A stretch of 64,000 nt of DNA from Sparassis latifolia (taxonomy: Eukaryota; Basidiomycota; Agaricomycetes; Polyporales; Sparassidaceae). The notes under the pieces were generated by a model. The model did no database searches and was not told the DNA's origin. It worked only from the letters and a program-made list of their open reading frames with translations. The DNA is taken from assembly GCA_018466975.1 (NCBI GenBank), contig CM031559.1, positions 434,001-498,000 on the forward strand, in the 5' to 3' direction. A program made the translations under genes and the position numbers. Positions 1-11,643 of this stretch are shown here, piece by piece; position 1 is the first letter of the stretch, and each line of letters begins with the position of its first letter.

Positions 1-686
1 TTTGGCTGTCGACAGTCTTATCCTCAACGCACCAACTGTCGTAACAACGTTGGCTCTTCGGGGATCATGGTGAATTGCATTAAGCACAAGTCAATGTGAG
101 TCAGTACTATTCCAATGTAATTGACTCCATAGTCTGGCCGACGAGGAGGACCACAATTTGGAGTACAATAAGGAAACTCGAGAAGCTCTTTCGCACTCTG
201 CCACAGACTGAGAAGTGTGAACTTTTGAACGGATGTGAGGACGCGTGGTAAAAACTATGTACGGTACATACAAATAGCAAACTTTGTATACATCGAGATC
301 TGCATGCCACCGTGACGTCGCTGAGGTGCCCTGCAAGCAGTCTAAGCGCTACGTACCTTGAACTTGCGATCCTGCTTACCTTCTATCCTTGGTTACCGCC
401 AGGAGAGCGCACTGACAGTTTCTGTCCGATCAATTTCATTCAGGTGACGCGGACGGATGACGACGGTTCCTTCTGCTCATCGAAGTTCGATACCACATGC
501 CAAAACGCAGCAAGAGGGCCCGTCAAGCTATGGCTAATCTCGGCTTATATGCTAGGAAGAAATCGAACACTCATTAACTAAAACCGAAGATGTACGTGAT
601 GGCGCATCAACTGTAACGAGCGTGGGCAGTTTCATAAAACGGGGTGTTGAGCGCCCTCGCTTGTCCAGCTCTTACAACTCACCGTC
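1..686. other. no gene recognised
   Basis: Only short, mutually overlapping reading frames occur here, none with a recognisable motif or a consistent intron pattern. The last part is probably the promoter and 5' untranslated region of the cupin gene that starts at 687. Confidence 0.6.
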
Positions 687-1502
687 ATGGCGCAGAGACC
701 CACTACAGAGACTTCCCACGCAATCCCCAATTCTACGTTGATAAAGGAACTTAAGCTCCTTAAGCATCCCGAAGGAGGTTAGTACCGGCGCGCACCTTCT
801 CGGACACCAAGAGATTAACATCGCCGACGACAATTACGACGATTTCTAGGTTATTTCGCGGAGACAGACCGCCAAGTGGACGAAATACCCTCCCCCTTTG
901 CAAGTGAGAACCAAATTCTGAGTAGCCTCCAATGATTCTGACTTCACTCTACAGATGGGGCGTCCCGCTCATTGGCTACTACTATATATTATCTCCTTAC
1001 ACCCCACCAGCCGAACGGCGTCTTCCACATGAACAAATCTGTTGTACGCAGTCTGCTGCTATCAGTTTGAGAATGACTCAATACTAATGATGCGCACAAC
1101 AGACCATGCACGTACTTCACCAGGGTCGTGCTGAGTACACCCTCATCACACCTGGAAGTCCTCCTCGTGTTGAGAAACAGGTATGGCCTGCGGCGTAGCA
1201 TCTGCGGAATTACGTTTGACAACCTTCGCCAGATCATGGGTTTTAACATCTTGGCAGGCGAAGTGCTTCAGCTCCTCGTTCCCTCTGGAGTCTGGAAGAT
1301 GTCTCGACTTCTTCCTGCCGATATTTCTGCTCCTGATCCAGAAAGGGTGGGGTGCCTCATCACAGAGGTTGTCTTCCCTGGCTTTGCCTGGCAGGATCAC
1401 GGGTTTTTGACAAAGGAAGGACTCGATGAGTTATATGGCGATGGTCCTGAGAAGGAACAATGGGTGCCCTATGTGAAAACCAAGACCGATCAGGCTTCTT
1501 AA
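687..1502 (+). CDS. cupin_5 (DUF985) family protein
   Basis: Five exons (687-777, 850-903, 955-1040, 1103-1180, 1233-1502) joined by four GT-AG introns of 51-72 nt give one 192-residue frame ending in TAA. In order, the product shows LLKHPEGGYFAETDRQ, then SLATTIYYLLTP, NGVFHMNKS, HVLHQGRAEYTLITPG, GVWKMSRLLP and a C-terminal PGFAWQDHGFLT. This is the signature series of the cupin_5/DUF985 family, small single-domain beta-barrel proteins of unclear biochemical role, probably cytosolic. The length matches the family. The ATG at 687 is chosen because it sits just before the conserved LIKELKLLKHPEGG start. Every intron was placed by continuity of the family motifs, and one (1041-1102) has a good branch sequence, CTAATGA. 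Family assignment is strong; no substrate can be named. Confidence 0.9.
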
Positions 1503-2508
1503 AGGTCCACGGAGAAGCTGAGGAGGTGTTGTTCAACGATCGATTGGTATAGCGGCGGCTGTGCACTGGCAGCTTGTTCAACTCCAGTCTAGGTTCCGAA
1601 TGGTTGCACTCATCAGTCGGGGGCTTTACACATTTTCTGTATTACTGTACTTACAAGATCGAGGCGAGCGGAGTAATATTATTGTGCACCTGAGTCGTTT
1701 GAGGCAATGTAATCTTGGAATTCGAAGAGCCACTATGTATACAGTACGTGTAGTATATGTACGTACAGCGTAGTAATGGCAATCCGGCAGCGATCTCCAC
1801 TGGTATTTCGCCGAAGACATCGTCTCAGACTACTACCTCTATGTCGATGCCCGCTTGATGAGTCCTAGCCTCCATCATTGTTGTCTTGAACAGTTCGCGA
1901 GGCTGTCAGCTCCGAGTCGATGGTGTCATTTTGCGGACTCGGATACAACCCGAGCCTCCACGTTTCCTGCCTATAACCTGCTTTGCCACTTCCTCTCGTT
2001 GCGCAAAGCTCAGCACGACCACTGCATGTACCTATTGGATGAAGATTGGCGCGTTGAAGGGTCATCGAAGTACTCGACAGACTGGCACATGGACCCGACC
2101 GTGAAGGCGCTTTGATTGACTGAATGAAAGATGTCTGCCAGAGACCTGTTCATTGTTCGACACAAATGGCTCGCACGTACTACGTGCGTCCTACGGAATT
2201 GTAGTGCTCCTCTACTTCCAGCAATCGAATAGCAGTTGTAGCATATACGAGCCCTGGGAACGCCACGTCACCTTCGCCGCTCAAGTTGAGATTCACCATC
2301 ACCGGCTCCACGTCCTGCGGCACCACTCCACGGACCACTCATTGTCCCGTCGGGAGCTTCGCTGGTGCGTCACATTGACACACTGCCAAATGTACCGCTG
2401 GTCTAGACTCAGGATGGCGTTGAGCGCCCCATCACTGCGCACGCTCACGCGCCTGCCTATCTATAAGGTCAACCGGTGAACGTGCTCCATTCTGTCCTAC
2501 CTACCGCT
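1503..2508. other. intergenic, no gene recognised
   Basis: About 1 kb between the cupin gene and the acetyltransferase gene. A weak frame at 1855-2115 has no recognisable domain. The last 50 nt are the likely leader of the downstream gene. An unseen 5' exon of that gene cannot be excluded. Confidence 0.5.
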
Positions 2509-3900
2509 ATGTGGTTCGCAACCGAAGATGTACTCCTCCAGCCGGACATGGAAGTGTACACCGTGGACGGGGCGGCGATACTCGACGCATGGGCCCAGCT
2601 GCGTGGTGTCTCAGTCGAGGTGGCTGGCGCCCGCCATCCTGATCTCCTCGACTTCGCCGGAAACTATTGTCTATACTTTGCTGCGATACAGCGGTGGATC
2701 CCAAAGGCAGTGGGCGAGGATACAGAGGATTCGAGGAACACAGGTCTTGAAGCCAAAAGTTCCGACTTCGCGATCCCGGACTCGTCCTCATCGGCCTTAA
2801 CTATTGGCAATAGCGCGCGCCGGAGCAGACTTCGCGATGCAGGTGTTACAGAGCTTTTCGAGGACAAACCCAATTTGTCGGATATCTGGAGCGAGGAGAA
2901 CTTGCCAGTATCCTCCATAGGCCATTCTCCCTCCCGCGAAACGAGCGGTACCTTTCCACATCAAACGATCGGAATTCTGTATATGTGCGCCGGCCGCATG
3001 GCTCAGGAATTGAGCCTTGGGCTGACAATACTTCCCCCATTCCGGGGTTACGGGTACGCGAGGCAGGCGGCCACTATCGCCCTTCGGTGGGCCTTCGATG
3101 AACTGCGGTGCCATCGGGTCCAGGTGCTCATCATGGACGGTCCTCACGCCAACGACACTTCGCGCTTATTTGCGCAGCTCGGATTCACCCACGAGGGCAC
3201 TCTGCGCCTGGCCTTGTTGTGTGAAAATGGCTGGAAGGACGTTGAGTGTGTCGCCATGCTAGACACGGAGTGGTGCGTAGGCGTGCAAAGGCGCGAAGCG
3301 CAGAGTCGGTGGGACGTATTGCTGGCAAGGCATCAGCTGGAGCTCGAGCAGCTGTTGGAGTGGGAAGAAAAGATGCAGCAGGACAGAGGCAAGGGGAACT
3401 TGAAGAGTACAGCGAGCATGGAGACCATAAAATGCGCAGTCGTCGATGTATCTCTTGCCGTCCCTGTCGAGCGTGAGGAGGTGGAGATGGAGGACGATGA
3501 CGGAGAGCGTTGCCCCTTTTCTTACTGCAGCGCAGCCTCCTCACGTATGTCTTCGCCCAGCCCCGGACTTCCTGAAGTATGCGCGAGCTCGGGGTCTCCT
3601 CAGCTCGAGTACGCAGATCCTACACCTCGCCTTCCGCCCCCTGCTCCATCAGACAGCCTGCATCTTTCCATCGACCGGCCGCGCAAGTTTGAGTCGGTGA
3701 ACGAGTCCGATTGGGAGTTGGCGAGCGCATCCTCTGAATCAGACTTCGCTTCAGAAGTGTCTATTCCGGGCGATGACAGTCCTGAGCTCGATTTCGAACG
3801 GCCTTCATCGGCTGGCAGCATGTCGAGCTGGTCCGAGTTGGAGACCTCTTCCGTCGAATCTGTAGCGTTGGAACGGCGGCTGTCAATTGGCGACCGCTGA
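2509..3900 (+). CDS. GNAT-family N-acetyltransferase domain protein
   Basis: Intron-free frame of 463 residues from the first in-frame ATG; the frame is open about 11 codons further upstream but lacks ATG there. Roughly residues 155-250 form a GNAT fold: an ILPPFRGYGYARQAA segment matches motif A (R/Q-x-x-G-x-G/A, acetyl-CoA pyrophosphate binding), followed by a helix and LFAQLGFTHEGTLR, the usual motif B/C end. An acidic, serine-rich C-terminal tail of about 150 residues has no fold I recognise. The substrate is unknown; GNAT enzymes acetylate amines of small molecules or proteins. It is convergent with the dehalogenase gene on the other strand. A spliced 5' exon remains possible. Confidence 0.8.
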   Translation: MWFATEDVLLQPDMEVYTVDGAAILDAWAQLRGVSVEVAGARHPDLLDFAGNYCLYFAAIQRWIPKAVGEDTEDSRNTGLEAKSSDFAIPDSSSSALTIGNSARRSRLRDAGVTELFEDKPNLSDIWSEENLPVSSIGHSPSRETSGTFPHQTIGILYMCAGRMAQELSLGLTILPPFRGYGYARQAATIALRWAFDELRCHRVQVLIMDGPHANDTSRLFAQLGFTHEGTLRLALLCENGWKDVECVAMLDTEWCVGVQRREAQSRWDVLLARHQLELEQLLEWEEKMQQDRGKGNLKSTASMETIKCAVVDVSLAVPVEREEVEMEDDDGERCPFSYCSAASSRMSSPSPGLPEVCASSGSPQLEYADPTPRLPPPAPSDSLHLSIDRPRKFESVNESDWELASASSESDFASEVSIPGDDSPELDFERPSSAGSMSSWSELETSSVESVALERRLSIGDR

Positions 3901-4251
3901 GTTGCTCTTCCTGTGACATTCGACTCTTGTGAACATATCAATATCAGCGAGAGATAAATATGCCGCCGCCATCGTGGTATCTGTCTGAGGCGACCCTCAA
4001 GGACTGGTGGCGTAGGCTTAGTGTGGGCGGTGGTCAAGATTGTGGGAGTGTTTGTGGCTTTTGGCTTGTGTACTAATTGTTTGTTTTAGAGTGTCCTACA
4101 TGTTGTCGAGACTCCGTTATCGTCTCTTCGTGTACTGTTTGTACTCAGGTATACCAATACTTGCAACTATGATGCTTGTTACTTTCATCTCTAACCACTT
4201 ACACTAAAGCCACGAACACAAAAGAACACAGAGCCCGCTATCCATCGCCCT
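3901..4251. other. convergent 3' intergenic region
   Basis: 351 nt between two converging stop codons, T-rich on the + strand. It should hold both 3' untranslated regions; no other feature is seen. Confidence 0.6.
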
Positions 4252-5958
4252 TCAGTCACGGTTGATGTCCTGGACGACCGTTGCAATGTCACGCAAGCTA
4301 CGGACGATCTTCAGCGGCCCCAACTTCTTTTCATCCAGCGGTAAACAATCAGTCCAGCCCTTCCCTGCACGATCCACCCAGATCGCACCGAGTCCGGCAG
4401 AGCGTGCGCCCGTAATATCGAACGGGTTCCTAGGCGGTTGTATGAAGCATCAGCAGTGTTTGGAAGATGGGCCTCGAATTAGCACCGCTACGTAGCGCAG
4501 AAATAGCTCAACTCACCCACTGACGAGCCAGACGTCTGGTGAGTTCTTCGTCTTTGGATCGTTGTTACCTGTCTGAGCGTCTCGAATCCCCAGCTCGCTC
4601 AGGTGAGCCAGAAGGCCGTGATATATTTCTGGCTTGGGCTTGTAGCCGCGCACGAAGTCTGCGAGATAGAGTGGGAGTGGAAGGACGGACTCCGGGAGAG
4701 ACGCCTTCAAGGCTGTGTCTACCATCTGCGCAGCGGCTGAGTCAAATCTCAAACCTTCCGAAAAGGATGGTGGACATACTGCAGCGGTCCCTAAATGATA
4801 CCGAGAGGGATGAGACTTTGCGTCCACAATCAGTATGTTGCATGAGACAAGCGGTGCGTACCATTGCTGAAAACAACAAGTTCAACGTTCGGAAGTTGTT
4901 TTAGTGCCTCCAGCGCAGGCACCGTATCCTCGAACCTGCAGAAAATGTGATTAGCCTGCGCTCTCAGTTTCACTGCAATTCATTGAGCATCATTGAATTC
5001 CCTCGATTGCAGCCACCTGACGCCTGGCAGTGGGTCAGAGCAGTGCCCAACCACCGTCATGAACCACTAGGAGGACTCAAAAAGGCGACATAGAGCCATA
5101 AAACCTAGTGGCTCGTCTCGTCTCAAGAGTATGAGCCGTGCAGGCTGCCCAGTCTGCACTGGTGTTATGGCTAGGAAGTAAAATGAGAAGCCCGAGATCC
5201 GAGTGGTCCAACGACTCCGACAACTCTCCCATCTGCAATACGAGTCGCAGTAAGAAAGTCGACTACGGCAGAAGCAGCAATTGGAGTCGTCTACAGTCAG
5301 ATCGACCGCCTTGAAATTGCCCCCGCCACCCGCCACCCCATCCATCTCATTTGAAGTTGAAGCAGCGACGGTAGAAGATGATGCAGCGCATATAGTACCG
5401 CAGCACCATGGCTGTGTAACTGGCTGCGGTTCTCCCAGTATCCATCCAGCATAGCCATCAGCGCCCGCCTCGTCGCCATTAGTCCAATCCTCAGATAGGA
5501 GCGCAGCAGAACGCCCTCGTCGCATACGATGTAATTGATACAACTCACGGAAGAAGGCGGTTGTAGGTAGCCATTAAATTTGCAACATCATTATCGGTGA
5601 GTGACAGGTGGAATTCTGCAGCAGCTTGCTGGAGACTATGCTTGGTGACCACATCAAATGGTTCATAAAGCTCTGCAGAGCAAGACAATAGTTAGATGAT
5701 TCAAGTTGTTGCTGACTGGGGTCGTTTACCCATGGAATTGAGTCGGAAAGTATACCTGAAGAACTCATGATATCAGCATGCCGAGGGTAAGCTCCTATTG
5801 TGTAAATTAAGAACACACTCAAGTTGGTACCTTCTCCACAACAACGATACCTGATTCGCTTCCTCCGCGGAGATATGTGCATGACTCTGAATTGCAGTTG
5901 CGATACTGCCTGTGTCTAGCAACGTCCCGTACGTATCAAAGGCAAGCACTTGTTTCAT
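4252..5958 (-). CDS. haloacid dehalogenase, type II (HAD superfamily)
   Basis: Six exons on the - strand (5819-5958, 5730-5755, 5549-5672, 4862-4935, 4517-4778, 4252-4429) join in frame to 267 residues ending in TGA. Near the N terminus, VLAFDTYGTLLD is HAD motif I, with the nucleophile Asp8. WRRYQLEYTFRLNSM and LYEPFDVVT are typical of the type II (L-2-haloacid dehalogenase) cap. VVFSN is motif II, GYKPKPEIY carries the motif III lysine, and SGNPFDITGARSAGL carries the late acidic and GARSAG elements. The enzyme would hydrolyse short 2-haloacids or related substrates, probably in the cytosol; fungal members often have unknown natural substrates. The intron between exons 3 and 4 is 613 nt, about ten times the others. 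The exon 4/5 junction around 4780 is the least certain boundary. Confidence 0.88.
4936..5548 (-). other. unusually long intron in the dehalogenase gene
   Basis: The conserved text RLLP / FEDTVPALEAL is interrupted here by GTGAG ... CTGCAG with 613 nt between. A frame of about 158 codons inside it is low-complexity and has no recognisable domain. No terminal repeats or target duplication of an inserted element were seen. Confidence 0.6.
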
Positions 5959-8900
5959 ATTTAGCAGGTCCTCGAGTGGTCAATGGCGGACAAGGATGTA
6001 TAGAACGACTTCTCAGGAAGTAGTTTGACGGAAGTGGCCGAATCGTCGGCGCAATTCTCGGTCCGGGTGTTGTCAGACGCTGCCCGGGTAGCACCACAAT
6101 TCCGAGTTGGTCTCATCGAGTCGAAGTCAAATCGCCAAATGACATTGCACCAAGTCCGCTATTACCAGCTACCTACCTACCTACATCACCCGGCTGTGCA
6201 GAAGGTGAATGCGAAATGTCGGCCAAGGTTCCCGAACATTATGGCCATCCCTCCAAATCGACTACTTTTATTGTGCGGAAGTTAGAATCAGGACGCGGTG
6301 CATAAGCAGCATGACTGAGGAAGGCGGACTCTTGTCAGTTAGTCGCAGCGTCGAACAACGATAGAGGGACAGCGACTCTCAACTTGAAGCACATAATTTG
6401 TCGGCCACTAGGGACACATGGCTTCAGACGTCACAACTCCAACCCACCACTTACCTATGTTCAGCGCTGCGGAACTCAAAACTGGTGTCCACATGTCTTC
6501 CGATGCCCGCCGTGGCCAGAGCCACAGCAATGGAACGGAAAATGGAAAAACCATAAGCAACAAGGGAAGAACTGCCGAACAAACACTGCCCATACGCAAT
6601 GGCCATCTATCATCAGGGCGCCCGGGAAGAAGCCACTGAATTCTGAAGAATACAGCCGCAGATCAGTGGTGAACAGGAGATAGAATATGTGCGGAGTTTC
6701 TGGTCGAAAAGCGGCTGCTGTGCACATGCGGGAAGAGCCCACCCTCTGTCTAATTCCTGTCCTCAAGGCGGTGAGAAGGGGAAAGAGACTCCACATGATA
6801 TTTTCCGGGAGCGGAACACGAGCCGCAGTTGCTCCGAGAACGAAGGGGAGCCGTAATTGCAGTGTGTATCACCCAAGGGCACACCAATCCAATTAGGAAA
6901 TCCTCAAAGCGGCATCCAAACCGTTTGGGACGTGATAGCTGTGTAGAAGCTCTAGGTGGAAATGAGGCTAGATGATTGTGCATACTGTACGGTGGCAGAA
7001 TATGCAATTGAACAAGGCGAAAGAAGCCGTCGAGATGCGCCCGAATGACAGCTCAAGAGAAAATAACGAGGATCGTCGATATCTAGTATGCGACGTCGAA
7101 AGCCCCTTTACACTAGTTTCCAGAGGAGCCCACCTCCACCGCAAGTCTCTGACTATTGGCAGACTGTAGTTGAGCGAAGGACCAGGTGTATTCCTGTTGA
7201 CAATGCGGACCACGGGCCTAAGGAGGTCAACCAGATACAGTTACTGATGGCGGAACACACACCGATATCATGACCCACAGAAGCCTGAAATTACAATAGA
7301 CTCCAGCTAAGGTGGCGCGTGTCTGTCTTTCAAGTTGCTGCATTCACAATAAGGGAGGGAAAGAGGAAGTGCGATCATATCCGGCGTGACGTTCCTAAGG
7401 TTACCGAAGCAATCCCGGTTGTTGACCAAATCGCTGTGTATGCTCGTTGGTCCCGGGGAATGGCCAACACAGCAAAGAATAAGCTGAAGAATGAATTAGC
7501 GCTAATAATGCCAACGTTGCGCGACATCAATCAAGTATAGAGTAAAGGCGTGGGTGGACGCAGAGACGAATTGCATACGAGCAGCGGGAGGGGCACAACG
7601 GCGGTTGTTACAACACGGGAACTACTGCGTGTTACATATCAAGAGGATGCGGAGGAGGGAAGTGTTCATATCCTCGTAATCGATGGTGGGAAAGATGCTG
7701 ATCTGCACTCCGCAGATAGCCATAGCCCCGGACAGCGCACCCTCGTTAGCGCCGTGCAGCACGAGTGTCACTGAATGTATACTCGCTGATACGGACGGAC
7801 CTTCCAGGAGTTTACACGGGACGAAAGACGAAGTACTGCAAAATTTAGCATCTATGATAAAATCAATCCGGCTGAACTTCATGAACCTCGCGATCCTCGG
7901 GGACACCAATTAAAGGAAGTTCGATGTTCAGATTATTATATTGGACGAGAGGAAATGTGGGTGAGAAAGAAGCTGCACATTCCGGTCTGCCAACTGTAAT
8001 GGAATGGGTGCTCAACAAATCGCATGAGAAAGATACAAGTCTGCACGTATGGGAGCACGTTGACAGAATTGGAAAGATGTGCAGAATTTGTGCATTGTTG
8101 GACCTTGTGGGTCCACCCATTACCAAGCACCCGCTAGGCACTTTCTGACGGAACTTTGTACGCACCTCAAAGGCGCTTCATGCCAAGAGCGTAAGGCCTC
8201 AATGAGGATGGCGCCGGGCGGTGTTGCGTAGTCTGATACGTGCGGCCTGGGTTCGGTAATTCCAGGGGACATGGATTTACGGTTCACTTCAAGCCGGCGT
8301 CTGAGAGATGATTCGTCCACATGATGGCAACAGCGCCATACCTTTGCTGTCACTGATGACTTCCCTCGCATAATCGAAGTGAGAACAAGGGCGACTGATG
8401 ATGATTCACTCACTCGGCTGCAGCTTGCGTTTACCAGGCCACATGTTATGCCAGTGGGGAACGGCAGTGCCACTCAAGGCACTCACAGCCGATATACATG
8501 GTGGACAGCAGACAATGATTCCCTCGGCGCCGCGGCGGTGATCCTTCCCGCGATTGCTCCCGAGCTCGCCGCATTGCCGCGAGACGCCCAAATAAGTCAC
8601 GTGAGTATTGTCCTTGTCCTTTTCTGGGATAATAGTCGAACTCTGCTGGCAGCTGTGCGCCGTTGGTCTGACTCTTTGACTCAAAACAAATCGCTTCTTT
8701 CATGTCCTGGAGAACCTAGTACAGTATCAAGATACTCTGCTCTGTGCATGTATGTGGTCCAGAGAGTCTGGATAATGGCGTCCGTGCCCTCAGCTCACGA
8801 TTATCACCGCCGATCCGAACAAAGCAATTGCAGAATAAAAGAGACTGAGATCATTCTACAGTAAAGGCGTTGATCTCTGATACTGATCTGGTTTTCCACC

Positions 8901-9373
8901 AGCGCGGTTGACTTGTCTTTGTGCAGTTAAAGAGCCTCGAGGTGTACTTTTTGTCAATCTGGGTGGTCTTGTTGAACGCCCAGACTCCTCACGCTATTGT
9001 GACTCCTTCGAGACTTTCTTTTTGTGGTTGTTACCGTCGGAGGTCAAAATCCTGTATCTTGCCGCATTGGAACTCTATCAGTGTCGGTCCGGCTGGGAAC
9101 TTGGTCCAGTGACGAATATAGGTTGTCTTCACGAATGCCTCAAGGCAGGCGACAAGCGCCCCATGAGCGCTGTTGGACCCACAAACCAAGGTGATTTAAT
9201 CGGGGCCGCGATGCGAGCACTTCAGAATTTCCCCCCTTGTCTCGTGTGGCCACCTTCGTACCTGCGGTCCTCTCTCATACCCTCTGTTCCCCTACATACC
9301 CGCTTATCTCCTACATACCCATCCATCCTCCACATACCCCTTTGTCCCTCCACTCATCGTGGAAGCTCTGCAA
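5959..9373. other. gene-poor stretch
   Basis: 3.4 kb with only short overlapping frames on both strands, none containing a recognisable motif or plausible intron series. The last 150 nt (about 9230-9370) are pyrimidine-rich with repeated CATACCC, which resembles a fungal promoter or leader for the downstream zinc-finger gene. Confidence 0.5.
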
Positions 9374-11643
9374 ATGTTGGACAACTTCCTTCTCAAGCAC
9401 CTGTTCGACCCTGCCCACACCACTGTCTGTAACTATAACGGCCCCTCATATTTTGTGTACCCGGAGCACTGTCGAACGGCCAATCTCATCGGCGCTGCGA
9501 GCGCATTGGGTTCGCATACGGTCCTGAAGGTGCGACCTTGGAACATCGACACCATTCTTGTATCGTGAGTCATTCGTTGTTCTTCATGGTGCACGTCGTC
9601 CGATGTTGAACATGACGCAAAGGGCACCTCCTAGAGTTTGCCACCCAGTCAATACAAGCAGAGCGATCCCACTTGTTGGGTCATTGCTCGAGCTTTCTGA
9701 AGTCCCACGAGAGGTTGAACTCGCTTTCGTCGTAAGTCCTTCGTGCAGTTTATGTTCCGCTTGACATTGACTATCATGGTCGATTAGCGCGACGAGAGCG
9801 TCATCGTTGCATGGTCCTGTCGCCCCGGCGCTTTGCTCGGTCTAATTTACCTGGTAAATCGTGTTGCGGAAGATCTCCTGTATCACACCCTTCACTCCTC
9901 TCGGCCACGAATCTCTATTCCTCCACCTTTTGAACAAAACCACTGGTCATCCCTAGCAGAGTGCGATGTTTCTGATGCCTCCATATCCGTGAACCACTCG
10001 AAATTGTCACACATCTCCAACGGTAGAAACCAAATCCACCTCTGTGACCTCCCCAAAGGCACGGCCACGTGCGATGCCTCCGCTCATTCAGCCATAGGAG
10101 TACGTGTCGCCGATGCGGAATGCGACAATCCTTTTACTTCTGGCTTTTCCTCCTCGGACACCGTGTTGCTAGGGGCGTGCAGTACATTGGAACCGGAAGG
10201 ACCATTCCTCGCGAATGCTGTATGTCCATCATCTCTTCGGTCCATATTTGTTAATTGATTCCATCCCATTAGCCATGTCCATTCCCTTTCAGCATCCCTG
10301 CATACGCGTCGTCCTCATCCAGTGGTTCTCCCAGTCCGCTCTCGACACCGTCCACATCTCCCTCTGCCGCGTCTATTCCATCCTCTTCTTCTTCTTCTTC
10401 AACGCCGCCGTTGTCTTCGAATTATTCTCTAGCAGATGCGACGACAGCTTCCAGTCAGTGCCCCTTTGCCACCGTGTCTCTTGCAGATATTTGCCCACCG
10501 CCTTTCTACCTATCTTTCCAACATGTCGACGAGGTCCCTTGCGACTCGCCTGAGAGTGATATAACACCCGCAACGTGTGCGACGCCGGAGACTGGCAAGG
10601 CGGCGTCCACTGTTATACCCTCGTTCCAGCCAGGGAAGCCAGCGAAGGAGCCGAAGCCTACTCCTTCCTCTTCGGGGGCGGCTTCGTCGAGCACTACCCG
10701 TCTCGTCAAGCAGCTGCCGCGCAAGGTAGCTAGCAGGTCCACTACCTCTCGCGCTCCTGCACCGCCTCCAAAAGCGCCCTCGCCCTCGAAAGCGCGTGTC
10801 GCGCGCGCCGCGCGTACATCTCGGGCGGTGGCCAACACGTCCTTTGCAGGCCCGTCCGCCTCTACCTCCCATTCGTCGACAAGCTCGCACACGCACACGA
10901 GAGCGCCTGCGCCTTCGCAGCCGCGCAAGTCGCCGCGGGTTGTTGGACAGAAGACAAAGCGCGACGCTGAGGAGGAGGAGAGCAGCCAGGAAGGGGACGA
11001 GCTCGACGAGGATGAGGCGGAGGATGTTGACATGGACCTCAATGAAGACGAATACCAAGCGGAGGACGATGACGACGACGAAGGAGAGGATGAGGACGCT
11101 GATGACGACGACTACTGCCAGACCTCGCGCCAGGCCCCCGCTAAACGCCGAAAATGCACGACGTCGCACGAGGCCCCAGTGAAGAGACCCGCTCGGGGTG
11201 GCCGCAGAAAACGGGCGGTCGCCAAAGGGAAATCAGGGACGTTTCATTGCGCCCTTTGTCATTGCGAGTTCACTCGGTCAACCGACACTAAACGCCATAT
11301 CCAGTCGTGTTGCAAGGATAGCCGTTCGTATCCCTATAAGTGCGGCTTTCTGTGTCCGTACCCTTGTGCACGGGAGGTCACGGTGGACGAGATGAACTCG
11401 AAGTTGAAGGAAGCGGAGCAGATGAAGAAAACGCAGGAGAACTTGACTTTCTTCTATCAATTTTCTGAAAAACTCGACGAGGACGGCAACGTGAAGTACG
11501 TTCAGCAGACCTGCTTCCTTCGCCAAGACGCATGCATGCGACATATGAGTTCTGTCCACGCTAGGGATGGGTTGTACAAGCTGGGCGACAAGCCCGAACC
11601 CTTGAAGTCCGACCTACCAGTCCCAGATGGGTGGGTTCTCTGA
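9374..11643 (+). CDS. large acidic zinc-finger protein (putative nuclear regulator)
   Basis: Four exons (9374-9564, 9623-9731, 9788-10219, 10273-11643) with introns of 53-58 nt and clean GTGAGT/GTAAGT/GTATGT donors give 700 residues. The N-terminal 240 residues have no recognised domain. Residues about 245-330 are Ser/Pro-rich, including a run of eight serines. Residues about 410-480 are basic and Ala/Pro/Ser-rich. Residues about 480-535 are a strongly acidic Asp/Glu stretch. Basic clusters AKRRK and GRRKRAVAKGK look like nuclear-localisation signals. At about 568-592, FHCALCHCEFTRSTDTKRH followed by Cys reads as a C2H2/C2HC zinc finger. A second Cys/His set near the C terminus ends in MRHMSSVH. 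This suggests a chromatin or transcription factor; no DNA target or named family can be given. The start codon is the first in-frame ATG after a pyrimidine-rich leader. Confidence 0.7.

Noticed and set aside
5067..5543. 158-codon open frame on the - strand inside the dehalogenase intron
   Set aside because: Low-complexity, no motif, and the dehalogenase protein is continuous across it when it is spliced out.
10506..11169. Long - strand frames opposite the zinc-finger gene
   Set aside because: Mirror images of a GC-biased acidic and Ser/Ala-rich coding strand; no independent motif or introns.
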